A stretch of DNA of 64,000 bases from contig NZ_CP079218.1 of the NCBI RefSeq assembly GCF_019317285.1, positions 3,534,001 through 3,598,000 on the forward strand. The letters run 5' to 3'. The position numbers and the translations under genes are program-made. Source of the stretch: Pedobacter sp. D749 (GTDB lineage: Bacteria; Bacteroidota; Bacteroidia; Sphingobacteriales; Sphingobacteriaceae). A model generated the notes under the pieces. The model saw nothing but the letters and a program-made list of their open reading frames with translations, was not told the origin of the DNA and made no database searches. Below, piece after piece: positions 7,081-16,283 of the stretch (within the stretch, counting starts at the first letter, position 1; each line of letters begins with the position of its first letter).

Positions 7081-8883
7081 TTAATTTATTTTAACTTCAC
7101 CACCCTCACTAATTACTGCACCGCCACCACCATTTGTATCTATTTTAGTCTTCCCCTTAACACTAACTGTATCAGCCTCAATTTTCACTGTTGCTGTTTC
7201 AGTTTCAGATAATGTACCAATATTAACCGCTGTGCCTGGCATTTCACATGCATTGGCATTGATGGCATCAGTACCCTGAATATTAATCACCTTACCAACA
7301 ATATCAATAGTCCCATTACTATTCAGCGTAATGCTACTTCCATCCTTGCCGCCTGTACTTAATGTTATTTTGTTGTCAGCCTGCTCAGTAATAAATCCTG
7401 GACCATTTTCAATCCTCACGAAATTGTTCTTGTTAGTTCCTAGCTCAAGATGATGCCCTAAATCATCAAAGGTAAGTGCACTTCCCTTTCTTGAAGTCAT
7501 GCCCTTAATGTTGCTATTCTTGAATCCACTGCTATCGCCACTTTTGCCATGGTATACGCTGCCCATTACTACAGGCCTGGCCACGTTGCCCTCTTCAAAA
7601 GCAACGACCACCTGATCGCCCTTTTCAGGGATGACATGGAAACCGCGGTTTTTACCTGTATCGCCGCTACCTGCATTCGGACTTACCACCCTTAACCACT
7701 CGGTCGCATCGTTGGTTTGGCATTCCCATTTAAACTTTACTTTAATTCTACCTTGCCCTTGTGGGTCGTCGTTATCCAGCACATCGGCCAATTGCATATC
7801 CGGATTTGGTTTTTCGTAGTTCCTTACCCTTAACCGCTCGGTAGTAGCCACTACACCTTCAAAGGTATTGTGGTATTTGCCGGTTCCATCTATATCATGT
7901 TTGATTTTGGTGATCAGGAATTTACCCAGACTTTCTGTAGAGAAGCTAAGTTCTTTACGCAGGCTCATCATAATTTCGGCAAGGGTACCAATGCCAAGTT
8001 CGGCATTGTCACCACTGGCATTAACTTTAAGCAATTCGCTGATGTGGGCCTTTTCTTCGTTTTCTACATGGCTTTTAATGTCGCTACTATTGTCAACCCT
8101 GATTAATGAAGGCTGGTTAAAGGTTTTGCTGTACATCGAATTGGAGGCGTTAATGGCATGCGCCAAATCTGGATTTCCGTCTGCTTTCCCTGTACTCTCG
8201 CTCTGCAGCATTTCATCCTGTTTAGGGTTATAAGCAAAACGTTTATATTTTATCGGCGAAACTTCCATGGCGTATTGCAAGTTTTGCACATCGCGGCCAT
8301 AAAATAAGGCCACTTCTTTTTGCTCATCGGGTTTACCAAAGTTGAGTTGTTTACCATCGTAAAAAAACCATTCGTGGTACTCGCCAGATAAACGGTTGAG
8401 AAAATCGAAATCGCTTTCGCGGTACTGGATCAGATAATCGATGGGCGATTTTCTTGAGGCATTGGCTACTATAGTCAGGTCATTTGCCGGGGTATCTTTG
8501 GTAGCCAGTTTTACTATGGTATCTAAATCTTTATCCAAATAGGATCCTAAATCGGGTCCACGGTCTATCAATACAGTCGGACTATAGCCACTTACAATTA
8601 AAACACCGTGATAGCCGTGGCTTTGTGCCAATTCAACCCGGGTAACCAGGCCGGCAAAGTGCTGCATTTTTTCTGGCGTGTAGCCAAAAGAAGCGGTTAA
8701 GGTTTTACCTACAAAATCTCGACTGTCGTCTAAACTGACCAATCCGGGTGCACCCATTTGATCGTGATTAAACCGCAGCTCGAAATAATGGTGATCATTA
8801 AAAGCTTGCTGTAGGGAAAAGGAGGCAAAATGAAGAATGGCTTTGTCTTCTATATTGATTTCGGAGATTAATTTATTTTCCAT
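7081..8883 (-). CDS. vgrG: VgrG, type VI secretion spike protein
   Basis: A 600-residue TssI/VgrG. The gp27-like base occupies about residues 1-350, including the typical QYRESDFDFLNRLS at 153-166. The gp5-like OB fold follows at about 365-450 (DDPQGQGRIKVKFKWE, WLRVVSP, GDQVVVAFEEGN, GSVYHGK). The C-terminal repetitive beta region (from about 480) forms the needle. It ends in a Gly- and Val-rich tail with no extra effector domain. The trimer would puncture target cells at the tip of an Hcp tube. It lies immediately downstream of the amidase gene and upstream of the candidate adaptor and PAAR-like genes, so this operon supplies a complete tube/spike/cargo set. No tss core genes are nearby. 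Confidence 0.95.
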   Translation of the reverse strand: MENKLISEINIEDKAILHFASFSLQQAFNDHHYFELRFNHDQMGAPGLVSLDDSRDFVGKTLTASFGYTPEKMQHFAGLVTRVELAQSHGYHGVLIVSGYSPTVLIDRGPDLGSYLDKDLDTIVKLATKDTPANDLTIVANASRKSPIDYLIQYRESDFDFLNRLSGEYHEWFFYDGKQLNFGKPDEQKEVALFYGRDVQNLQYAMEVSPIKYKRFAYNPKQDEMLQSESTGKADGNPDLAHAINASNSMYSKTFNQPSLIRVDNSSDIKSHVENEEKAHISELLKVNASGDNAELGIGTLAEIMMSLRKELSFSTESLGKFLITKIKHDIDGTGKYHNTFEGVVATTERLRVRNYEKPNPDMQLADVLDNDDPQGQGRIKVKFKWECQTNDATEWLRVVSPNAGSGDTGKNRGFHVIPEKGDQVVVAFEEGNVARPVVMGSVYHGKSGDSSGFKNSNIKGMTSRKGSALTFDDLGHHLELGTNKNNFVRIENGPGFITEQADNKITLSTGGKDGSSITLNSNGTIDIVGKVINIQGTDAINANACEMPGTAVNIGTLSETETATVKIEADTVSVKGKTKIDTNGGGGAVISEGGEVKIN

Positions 8884-8904
8884 AGTAGTTATTTTAATAT
8901 TGCA

Positions 8905-9489
8905 TTAACATTCCCAAAGGTATATTTCTGAGGTCCGGGGGTCCAGAAAATAATCCTGATACAAACATTTATAACCATCCCATAAGGTAAAGTGGCCTGT
9001 TGCATCACTAAATTTGGTTTTAAAACATATAATGCCGGTTTTGTTGCTAATCTTATCTGTAAAATCGCGTATCTCTGACTGCGCAAAAAATTTGCCTGAT
9101 TTTAAAATAAGTGAGTGGTTACTTTTATTGTATTTATGGTTCAGATAATCGAAAAATTCGGACACACGGAAGCAATAGCGTTTTTGATCGGCGCCTGCAA
9201 TAGTTTCGAATTTCTTGGTAAACGCATACCGTTTAGGAATTACATGTACCTTTACTTTTTCCTGGGCCTGAAATGCTTGTTTTGTGGTATATTTCCAGCT
9301 TGGGGTATTTAGGGTAAAAATATTATTATCAACACCCAAATAATTAAATGCCCTGCTCATTCTAACCACACAGGTATTGGTAATGTAGGCTGCATTAACA
9401 GCACCACCAATAGTTGCTTTAACCAGGTCGCTACTTGTTGTAGGGTAATTGGTTCTTAAATCGTTAAAAGCTGGCAAAGAAAGTGGCAT
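8905..9489 (-). CDS. Tae4-like T6SS amidase effector
   Basis: A 194-residue protein with the two hallmarks of the Tae4 NlpC/P60-like peptidoglycan amidases: NTCVVRMSRAFNYLG with catalytic Cys40, and TGIICFKTKF...GHFTLWDG with catalytic His166. Length fits the family (about 160-200). Tae4 enzymes cleave the gamma-D-Glu-mDAP bond of peptidoglycan in the periplasm of attacked cells. There is no signal peptide, as expected for a cargo delivered by Hcp or VgrG. It sits between a lipoprotein gene (one-base gap upstream) and vgrG (21 bases downstream). A possible extra feature is four further Cys residues, one at the very C-terminus. Identification rests on motifs and context and is strong; substrate specificity is inherited from the family. 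Confidence 0.88.
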   Translation of the reverse strand: MPLSLPAFNDLRTNYPTTSSDLVKATIGGAVNAAYITNTCVVRMSRAFNYLGVDNNIFTLNTPSWKYTTKQAFQAQEKVKVHVIPKRYAFTKKFETIAGADQKRYCFRVSEFFDYLNHKYNKSNHSLILKSGKFFAQSEIRDFTDKISNKTGIICFKTKFSDATGHFTLWDGYKCLYQDYFLDPRTSEIYLWEC

Positions 9490-9490
9490 A

Positions 9491-10033
9491 TTATTTTCTG
9501 GTCAAAAGTGAATCAAGGTATTTGTTGCCAATGAATGATGCATTTTCCAATGCGTAGAGAAACACATCTTTATCTCCTGATGAAACAGGTGATTTAGATT
9601 TGTCAAGAAAAACTATCAAGGTATCGTTTGGGTGTTTAACGTATTTCATATCGTTCATGGCCATATATTTTAGGCTATCTCCGGCTTTTAGCCTGCCTTT
9701 AAAAGATTTCAATATTTTAGCGCTAAAAATCTTTTCCGAATTGTAAACAGAATCGACGGTGGTTACATTTACCAAAACGATGTGCAAGGCTTGCTGTTTA
9801 AGATTCTGTATTAATGATTTTGGTGGATCCTGATATTTTTCTTCTGCCAACGGCAGATTTTTATCTACTATTGACGATGAATCTTTAGTAGCAACGGTAG
9901 ATGAAAGATTTTTGCTTTTATTTTGCTTACATGCCGCAAAAGCAATACATAAAAATGTTAATAGTATGATACAGGCATATTTTCTGCTATATGCCGATTC
10001 AACTTTACCTGTTCCAGAAAGTCTGTTTTGCAT
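9491..10033 (-). CDS. Lipoprotein, probable immunity to the Tae4-like amidase
   Basis: A 180-residue protein with a lipoprotein signal (hydrophobic core about 20-34, lipobox FAAC with lipidated Cys near residue 35) followed by a Lys/Ser-rich linker and a globular domain from about residue 75 (HIVLVNVTTVDSVYNSEKIF). It ends one base before the amidase gene starts, so the two are coupled. Periplasmic location is what is needed to block a peptidoglycan amidase. Sequence similarity to the known Tai4 immunity family is not apparent. The order immunity-then-effector is the reverse of the usual one. The immunity role is inferred from location, coupling and localisation. Confidence 0.7.
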   Translation of the reverse strand: MQNRLSGTGKVESAYSRKYACIILLTFLCIAFAACKQNKSKNLSSTVATKDSSSIVDKNLPLAEEKYQDPPKSLIQNLKQQALHIVLVNVTTVDSVYNSEKIFSAKILKSFKGRLKAGDSLKYMAMNDMKYVKHPNDTLIVFLDKSKSPVSSGDKDVFLYALENASFIGNKYLDSLLTRK

Positions 10034-10161
10034 GAAGAGGTTATTTAAAAATTTCTAATGGTTAAGAAGGTGTTTTGGTTTTATTTCCCTTCTTCTTGTG
10101 AGCGTAGTATAAAATCAGGCTGGGCATTAGCTTGTTAGCTATTGCCCAACCTATACAAATA

Positions 10162-10557
10162 CTATGCTTTTGGCCAATCGTTTTCGTGTTCTGCATTGCC
10201 CAGTTTTAATTTACGGGCAGATACTACGAAACTTAAAGTCATCGGGGTATTGTCGTTTACCGCAATACCTTCGTTATACTGGATGATGTAACCATCTTCG
10301 AAAGACAATTCTTTCATTTTTGAATCCTCTTCGCCTTTTTTAAAAACCAGTGTTCCGGAAAGTGGCTTGTATTGGTTGTTAACCATTGATTCGATTACTG
10401 AAGTATCTTCAGTTGATTCGATTTCGATGTGGATGGTACCACCATAAACACCTGATGATGGACGGCCTTTTGCGTCAACATCTCTATTTAATGAAAAGTT
10501 GCACTGTAGTACATCAAATTCTTTTGATCCTAAGTTTAAACGGGTTTTGAATGCCAT
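10162..10557 (-). CDS. Hcp/TssD-type T6SS tube protein, copy 2
   Basis: A 131-residue protein of the Bacteroidota TssD (Hcp) family: MAFKTRLNLGSKEFDVLQCN, RDVDAKGRPSSGVYGG, IEIESTEDTSVIE, and a closing KLKLGNAEHENDWPKA. Hexameric rings of such proteins stack into the secreted inner tube and may carry small cargo. It is about three-quarters identical to copy 1 just upstream; the differences cluster in the middle (VFKKGEEDSKMKELSFEDGY). The 196-base spacer from copy 1 has no terminator I can see, and the lipoprotein/amidase pair begins 128 bases downstream. Two adjacent divergent Hcps may be specialised for different cargo. Confidence 0.93.
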   Translation of the reverse strand: MAFKTRLNLGSKEFDVLQCNFSLNRDVDAKGRPSSGVYGGTIHIEIESTEDTSVIESMVNNQYKPLSGTLVFKKGEEDSKMKELSFEDGYIIQYNEGIAVNDNTPMTLSFVVSARKLKLGNAEHENDWPKA

Positions 10558-10753
10558 TGTTGTAAAGTTTTAATGTTTTTGAAAAATGAATGAATTGCGG
10601 TTGCGGTTCAGGGGGCTTGGCGCATGGCGGTTGGCGTTTAAATGCCTTAAACCCTAAACCTTACACCTTCTACCTAACTAAGCATTGGGCTTGGCGTGTG
10701 AAAGTTGGCGTTTTAAACCCTACACCTTCAACCTTTCTACCCTCAACCTTAGA

Positions 10754-11149
10754 CTAAGCTTTTGGCCAATCGTTAACGTGCTCGGCGCTTCCTAATTTAA
10801 GCTTGCGGGCAGAAATCTGGAACTTAAGTGTCATCGGGTGATCGCCAACAATGTTGATTCCTTCGGAATATTTAACAATGTAACCGTCTTCGAAGTTAAC
10901 TTCTTTCATTTTGGCATCTTCCTCGGATTTTTTGATCAGAAGGGTTCCTGTAATAGGTTTGTACTGGTTGTTTACCATCGCCTCAATTATTGAGGTGTCT
11001 TCGGTTGATTCGATCTCAATGTCGATGGTACCGCCGTAAACTCCGGAAGAAGGTCTTCCTTTAGCATCTACATCACGGTTTAACGCATAGGCACAGTGAA
11101 GCACATCGTACTCCTTGCCTGAAAAGTTTAATCTAGCTTTGAAAGCCAT
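10754..11149 (-). CDS. Hcp/TssD-type T6SS tube protein, copy 1
   Basis: A 131-residue TssD-family protein (MAFKARLNFSGKEYDVLHCA ... KLKLGSAEHVNDWPKA), the first gene of the minus-strand cargo cluster. It has the same conserved blocks as copy 2 (RDVDAKGRPSSGVYGG, IEIESTEDTS, NNQYKP). In Bacteroidota T6SS (subtype iii) several TssD paralogues per genome are common, and orphan copies usually travel with effector genes, as here. No sheath, baseplate or ATPase gene is in the window, so the structural machinery must be encoded elsewhere. The promoter should lie in 11150-11300, but I see no confident -7/-33 pair. Confidence 0.93.
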   Translation of the reverse strand: MAFKARLNFSGKEYDVLHCAYALNRDVDAKGRPSSGVYGGTIDIEIESTEDTSIIEAMVNNQYKPITGTLLIKKSEEDAKMKEVNFEDGYIVKYSEGINIVGDHPMTLKFQISARKLKLGSAEHVNDWPKA

Positions 11150-12142
11150 AAGTTTAAAATTTAAAAGGTTAAAAATTTGGTTAAGGTTGCTGCAGCTACC
11201 GCTTTTCCTAAACCAAATATCAGGCCAACAAATGCACTATACCGTTGATTAACAACCAATAACTCTTAAATAAAAGGACGAAAATCGCACTAAAATCAGC
11301 TTAAAACCATGCTGGAACTAACATTTTAGGTTTTTAATAAATGTGGAAAAATTATCTGCCATGAAGTTACAGGCATACAATTAGGTAAGAAATAAGTATA
11401 AAAATACATACAAAATTTAGGCGGCAGGTGTTAACTAAATCCCATAGCCGCGAACATGCTTCGATTTTTTCTAAGCCTTTGAAAATTTAGTTCATTCATC
11501 TTTTTAGAAAAGCAAAGCCTCTGGCTCTTTTTTATGTCAGTCCCGCCACATGCTCATACGCCTGCAGGCTTTAGGCGCATGGCCGGTATCCGCTGTGTCG
11601 GGTTTGAAATTGAGTTTAATGCACAGCTTTAAGTTAGCTAAACCCGGTAGCAGCGAACACGAAGCCGATTTTTTCTATCGGGTGAGTAAAGCGGATAACG
11701 GGACTTTTGGAACCAATTGAAACAGAACCCTGATTTTCAAAGTGTAAAAATGAATCTGGATCTTGAGCGGTAAGATATCAATTTTGAAACCTATAAGCCG
11801 GTTGACAGCCATTATCCTTTAATGTAAAGAGGCTGTATCATAAATTTTATTCAATCGAATTGTTATGTTGAGCCCAGCCTGTACTGAGCGACGAAGTATC
11901 GAAACGCCTTGTAAAACATTTAAAACAGGTCCTTCGACAAGCTACCATTGACAGACTCCAATAGAAAAATCGTCATTCCCGCGCAGGCGGGAATCTTAAA
12001 GCGTATTGCATTACGATTCCCAATCAAGTTGGGAATGACGATTCCACGCAATATATTAATTCATTAAAATCCACTGTCATTCATATTGATTTTTATACAA
12101 TAAATTACCCCTCAGGATGACAATTCTATATTGATGAGACAA
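11150..12142. other. Gene-poor spacer with decayed coding fragments and dispersed repeats
   Basis: There is no open frame of useful length across about 1 kb. In 11640-11730 a forward frame reads KLAKPGSSEHEADFFYRVSK before a stop, which looks like a broken gene fragment; its origin is uncertain. At 11880-11960 there are pieces of the ACTGAGCGACGAAGTATCGA / CCTTCGACAAGC type seen in many Bacteroidota intergenic regions. From 11970 to 12045 there is a back-to-back pair of hairpin sequences based on CGTCATTCCC...GGGAATC. The stretch separates the accessory island from chromosomal genes and looks like a recombination-prone border. Confidence 0.5.
11970..12045. repeat. REP-like hairpin pair
   Basis: The first hairpin is CGTCATTCCCGCGCAGGCGG plus GAATC; the second is GATTCCCAATCAAGTTGGGA with ATGACG following. 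Each is self-complementary, and their outer ends (CGTCATTCC / GGAATGACG) are also complementary to each other, a two-hairpin REP or BIME-like layout. The 39 bases at 12004-12042 occur again, identical, at 20186-20224. Confidence 0.7.
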
Positions 12143-13585
12143 CTACTCTTCTTGCTCTTTTTTATTAATCAAAAAGTATACAGGCACCCCCAGCAAAACA
12201 ATTATTAGCCCTGGCCAGGTATATTGTTGTTTATAAATTAAAAGCAAAATGCAAAATGCTGCACCGATTAATAAATAAATAATTGGCGTAACCGGATATA
12301 ACCAGGTTTTGTAAGGTCTTTCTAAACCAGGTTGTTTTATTCTTAAATAAATCACACCGAAAACAGTAATCATATAAAAGAGCACAATAACAAAGGAGAT
12401 CATATCTAAAAGATTACCATATTGCCCACTCAAACATAAGGCAGATGCCCAAATGCCTTGCATCCAAAGTGATCTTTCAGGAACGCCGTTTTTATTGTTT
12501 TTAAGCGCTGCTTTAAAAAACATTCCGTCCTTTGCCATGGTTTGAAACACCCTTGCCCCTGCCAATACAATTCCATTAACACAACCGAAAGTAGAAATCA
12601 TTACCAGCAAAGCAATGATGATTGTGCCAGCCCCACTACCAAAAATTTGCTCTGAGGCTGCAACAGCAACCCGATCATTTAAGGCAAAAGCAATACTTTC
12701 CCGGTTTAGGGTATTGAGATAAATAAAATTAACCAATAAATAAAGGATCATTACCGCTGAGGTACCTAAAACCATAGAACGCACAACATTCCTTTTAGGG
12801 TTTTCGATTTCACCTGAAACAAAAGTTACGTTTTCCCAGGCAACGCTCGAAAATACAGAGCCTACCATTGCAGCTGCAATTCCGCCCATTATAGTCATTC
12901 CGGAGATAGATTCCCATCCCGATTTCAGGAAATTGCTGCTAGGATCTGTTTTAAGATTATTGAAAGCGCTCCAGCCAAAGCTCATGTTTCCTGTCCAAAA
13001 ACTGTTTTTCACCAAAAGAAAGCCCAAAATAATCAAGCCAATTAAAGCGACAATTTTAGAGCCTGTAAAAATATTCTGCAAAATTTTGCCTCCCTCAACA
13101 CCTTTTGTATTGATATAAGTTAAAAGCAGAATTACTCCGATAGCCAAAATCTGAATCCAGGTAATTTTATAACCACCGCTTTGGAAAATTGGAGCAGCAT
13201 CGTTTAATGCAGGGATGAGGTAAGCCGTAAATTTACCAAAAGCAACAGCAACAGCCGCTATAGTTCCGGTTTGAATTACAGTAAACAAGCCCCAGCCATA
13301 AAGAAACCCCATCATTTTACCAAAAATTTCTTTCAGATAGGTGTATTGCCCACCCGCCTTTGGAAACATGGAAGAAAGTTCTCCATAAGAAATTGCAGCT
13401 GCAACGGTCATTACGCCCGTGATGATCCACACTACAATTAGCCAATAACCAGAGCCTAAATTCCTCATGATATCGGCACTAACAATAAAGATACCGCTTC
13501 CTATCATTGAACCCATTACCAACATGGTGGCATCAAAAAGGCTTAATTTTCTTTTAGAAGGCTCACCTTCTTTTTCAATTTTCAT
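12143..13585 (-). CDS. APC-family amino acid permease (LAT type)
   Basis: A 480-residue protein with about 12 membrane helices. The first helix region has the APC signature MVMGSMIGSGIFIVSADIM, and GELSSMFPKAGGQYTYLKEI follows helix 2. The pattern is closest to the LAT/YfnA-like branch of amino acid-polyamine-organocation transporters, found in the inner membrane as antiporters or symporters. The substrate cannot be read from the sequence. It is a single-gene unit on the minus strand, flanked by a repeat-rich spacer and the divergent hppA. It is only distantly similar to the two permeases at 16284 and 51717, which belong to another APC branch. Confidence 0.88.
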   Translation of the reverse strand: MKIEKEGEPSKRKLSLFDATMLVMGSMIGSGIFIVSADIMRNLGSGYWLIVVWIITGVMTVAAAISYGELSSMFPKAGGQYTYLKEIFGKMMGFLYGWGLFTVIQTGTIAAVAVAFGKFTAYLIPALNDAAPIFQSGGYKITWIQILAIGVILLLTYINTKGVEGGKILQNIFTGSKIVALIGLIILGFLLVKNSFWTGNMSFGWSAFNNLKTDPSSNFLKSGWESISGMTIMGGIAAAMVGSVFSSVAWENVTFVSGEIENPKRNVVRSMVLGTSAVMILYLLVNFIYLNTLNRESIAFALNDRVAVAASEQIFGSGAGTIIIALLVMISTFGCVNGIVLAGARVFQTMAKDGMFFKAALKNNKNGVPERSLWMQGIWASALCLSGQYGNLLDMISFVIVLFYMITVFGVIYLRIKQPGLERPYKTWLYPVTPIIYLLIGAAFCILLLIYKQQYTWPGLIIVLLGVPVYFLINKKEQEE

Positions 13586-13921
13586 TTTTTAGTCTGGTTT
13601 AGTTTGTCGCTAATTTATTTAAAAAAAAGAAATTGTAGGATATTATTTTATGATGACAAAATTTTATTCACAGGTGCTGTAAAATTTTAACCACAAAAAT
13701 ATTTTGTTATCTTGCTAGAGTGTTGCTAGCGAAGAGTTTGGAGCAGAGCGTTTAGCGCGAGGCGTTTGAAGACAATTAACCGATTTAAACAATTAACCAG
13801 TTAACCCGGTTACAAAATGACCAGGTATCAATAACCAATCAGCAATGACCATTGAACTAATGACTAATGAACCATTGAACTAAATAAACAACTAACCAAA
13901 CATAAAAACCAATTATTAACT
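13586..13921. other. Divergent intergenic region with low-complexity direct repeats
   Basis: This lies between the divergently transcribed permease and hppA. No ORF is supported. From about 13780 to 13890 it consists of short imperfect repeats around AACCGGTTAA, AACCAATCAG and AATGACCATTGAAC / AATGAACCATTGAAC. Similar text (AACCGGTTAACC, AATGAACCAATGAC) recurs at 24435-24505, so this is an intergenic repeat family and not a unique control region. A promoter for hppA must lie here but no clear TAnnTTTG box is seen. Confidence 0.45.
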
Positions 13922-16168
13922 ATGGAATTTTTACAAAACAATTTAATTTACTGTATCCCGGCGCTGGGCCTTGTTGGGATTATAGTTATGATGATTAAAA
14001 GCGCCTGGGTAAACAAGCAGGATGCAGGTGATCAAAACATGCAGGAACTTGCTGGCTACATAGCTGATGGCGCTATGGCCTTTTTAAAAGCCGAATGGAG
14101 GGTATTGAGCATTTTCGCTGTTTTTACCGCTGCACTCCTGGCCTATTCAGGAACCATTACTGAAATAAATGGTATTCCGATGCATTCGAGCTGGATTATC
14201 TCCATTTCTTTCCTAATTGGAGCAGTATTTTCTGCAACTGCAGGTTATATCGGTATGAAATCGGCCACTAAAGCCAATGTACGAACCACGCAGGCCGCCA
14301 GAACGAGTTTAAAACAAGCCTTAAAAGTATCTTTTACCGGAGGTACGGTAATGGGTTTGGGTGTTGCCGGACTGGCCGTTTTAGGTTTAGGTGGCTTGTT
14401 TATTATATTCCTTAAGCATTTCAACGTTGTTTCGGTTAACAGTACTGAAATGAAAACTGCAATAGAAGTTTTAACCGGTTTCTCTTTGGGTGCCGAATCT
14501 ATAGCCTTATTTGCCCGTGTTGGCGGTGGTATCTATACCAAAGCTGCTGATGTTGGTGCAGATTTAGTGGGAAAAGTGGAGGCGGGGATTCCTGAAGATG
14601 ATGTGCGCAACCCTGCTACCATTGCCGATAACGTCGGTGATAACGTGGGTGATGTTGCGGGTATGGGTGCCGATTTATTCGGCTCGTACGTAGCCACTAT
14701 TCTGGCTACGATGGTTTTAGGGCAGGAGATTGATGTAAAAGATAATTTTGGAGGAATGTCTCCTATCCTTCTACCTATGGTAATCTGTGGAATGGGCATT
14801 ATATTTTCGATTATCGGAACCTGGTTCGTCACCATTAAAGATGATAAATCAAATGTTCAGAATGCGTTGAACCTGGGTAACTGGTCGTCCATTGTGATTA
14901 CAGCCGTAGCTTCGTTCTTTATTGTGAAATGGATGCTGCCTGAAACGCTTAAACTTCGTGGATATGAATTCTCGAGCATCAATGTATTTTATGCCATTAT
15001 GGTGGGTTTGGTAGTGGGTACGATTATGAGTATCGTAACCGAATATTTCACCGCAATGGGCAAAGGACCTGTAAATTCGATTATTCAACAATCGTCAACC
15101 GGGCATGCTACCAATATTATTGCAGGTTTAGCAGTTGGGATGAAATCTACCGTAATCCCTATTCTCGTATTGGCAGGTGGAATTATGGCTTCCTATCATT
15201 TCGCCGGTTTGTATGGTGTTGCTATTGCCGCAGCCGGAATGATGGCAACCACAGCCATGCAGCTGGCAATAGATGCTTTCGGACCGATTGCGGATAATGC
15301 CGGAGGCATTGCCGAAATGAGCCAGTTACCTCCAGAAGTGCGTGAACGTACCGATAATTTAGACGCCGTGGGTAACACTACCGCCGCAACAGGTAAAGGT
15401 TTTGCCATTGCATCAGCTGCTTTAACCTCTCTGGCTTTATTTGCTGCCTTTGTTGGCATTGCAGGCATTTCTGCAATTGATATCTATAAAGCACCTGTTC
15501 TGGCTGGTTTATTTGTTGGCGGAATGATCCCTTTTATTTTCTCTGCTTTATGTATTCAGGCGGTTGGTAAAGCCGCGATGGATATGGTGCAGGAAGTGCG
15601 TCGCCAGTTTAGGGAAATCCCCGGTATTATGGAATATAAAGCTAAACCTGAATATGAAAAGTGCGTGGCCATTTCTACCAAAGCCTCTATCCGTGAAATG
15701 ATGATGCCTGGCGCGATTGCTTTAATCACCCCCGTAATTGTGGGCTTTACCTTTGGACCAGAAGTTTTAGGCGGTTTATTGGCCGGTGTTACCGTAACTG
15801 GTGTATTGATGGGAATTTTCCAGAGCAATGCCGGTGGTGCATGGGATAATGCTAAAAAATCTTTCGAACAAGGTGTAATGATTAATGGCGAGATGCACTA
15901 TAAAAAATCAGAACCACATAAAGCTTCTGTAACCGGAGATACTGTTGGTGATCCTTTTAAAGATACTTCAGGCCCTTCAATGAACATTTTGATCAAATTA
16001 ATGTCTATCGTTTCACTAGTTATTGCTCCTTACATCGCAGTTAAGGCAATTGCAGGCGAACACCGTACAGAAGTTCGTAAAGAAATCAGAATTGAGCAAA
16101 AAACCGATGGTTTGGGCAACACAAAAACCGATACTTTAATCAATACAACCGATACTTTAGCGCATTAG
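13922..16168 (+). CDS. hppA: Membrane-bound ion-pumping pyrophosphatase, K+-dependent type
   Basis: A 748-residue protein with about 16 membrane helices and the diagnostic active-site block [20 protein letters not shown] followed by [20 protein letters not shown]. The second acidic cluster ([16 protein letters not shown]) and the third ([17 protein letters not shown]) are intact. It hydrolyses cytosolic pyrophosphate and pumps Na+ and/or H+ out of the cell. The sequence [10 protein letters not shown] has Ala where K+-independent enzymes have Lys (GNTTKA), placing it in the K+-dependent class, many members of which pump Na+. The C-terminus carries a ~45-residue polar tail ([18 protein letters not shown]...) after the last helix. 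A terminator follows directly. Confidence 0.96.
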   Translation: MEFLQNNLIYCIPALGLVGIIVMMIKSAWVNKQDAGDQNMQELAGYIADGAMAFLKAEWRVLSIFAVFTAALLAYSGTITEINGIPMHSSWIISISFLIGAVFSATAGYIGMKSATKANVRTTQAARTSLKQALKVSFTGGTVMGLGVAGLAVLGLGGLFIIFLKHFNVVSVNSTEMKTAIEVLTGFSLGAESIALFARVGGGIYTKAADVGADLVGKVEAGIPEDDVRNPATIADNVGDNVGDVAGMGADLFGSYVATILATMVLGQEIDVKDNFGGMSPILLPMVICGMGIIFSIIGTWFVTIKDDKSNVQNALNLGNWSSIVITAVASFFIVKWMLPETLKLRGYEFSSINVFYAIMVGLVVGTIMSIVTEYFTAMGKGPVNSIIQQSSTGHATNIIAGLAVGMKSTVIPILVLAGGIMASYHFAGLYGVAIAAAGMMATTAMQLAIDAFGPIADNAGGIAEMSQLPPEVRERTDNLDAVGNTTAATGKGFAIASAALTSLALFAAFVGIAGISAIDIYKAPVLAGLFVGGMIPFIFSALCIQAVGKAAMDMVQEVRRQFREIPGIMEYKAKPEYEKCVAISTKASIREMMMPGAIALITPVIVGFTFGPEVLGGLLAGVTVTGVLMGIFQSNAGGAWDNAKKSFEQGVMINGEMHYKKSEPHKASVTGDTVGDPFKDTSGPSMNILIKLMSIVSLVIAPYIAVKAIAGEHRTEVRKEIRIEQKTDGLGNTKTDTLINTTDTLAH

Positions 16169-16195
16169 TTGTAAAAACCTGGATAGAAAAAGCAT

Positions 16196-16224
16196 AAAAG
16201 GGATTTTTAACTTAAATCCCTTTT
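16196..16224 (+). terminator. Intrinsic terminator of hppA
   Basis: The stem AAAAGGGATTT / AAATCCCTTTT with a TTAACTT loop lies 28 bases after the hppA stop. The 3' arm ends in T residues. It separates hppA from the following permease, which has its own promoter box. Confidence 0.75.
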
Positions 16225-16244
16225 ACATTTTCGTAATTTTTATT

Positions 16245-16252
16245 TAGGTTTG
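16245..16252 (+). promoter_or_regulatory. -7 box of the permease gene
   Basis: TAGGTTTG matches the Bacteroidota -7 consensus TAnnTTTG and lies 32 bases before the ATG at 16284, directly after the hppA terminator. A clear -33 TTTG is not visible, so this is a probable, not certain, promoter. Confidence 0.5.
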
Positions 16253-16283
16253 GAGCTGAAATAATCTAAACAAAAACTAAAAT

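Noticed and set aside
7868..8233. Plus-strand frame of 121 codons opposite vgrG
   Set aside because: The opposite strand encodes the well-conserved VgrG base domain; the antisense frame has no independent support.
8889..9086. Minus-strand frame of 65 codons
   Set aside because: It lies in another frame within the Tae4-like amidase gene, whose catalytic motifs prove the longer frame is the real one.
11457..11526. Minus-strand 22-codon frame (MNELNFQRLRKNRSMFAAMG)
   Set aside because: Too short, with no promoter or membrane segment; it sits in relic sequence.
11640..11730. VanY-like peptidase fragment (PGSSEHE pattern)
   Set aside because: The pattern weakly recalls the SEH motif of D-Ala-D-Ala carboxypeptidases, but the flanking residues do not fit, and it is too short to assign.
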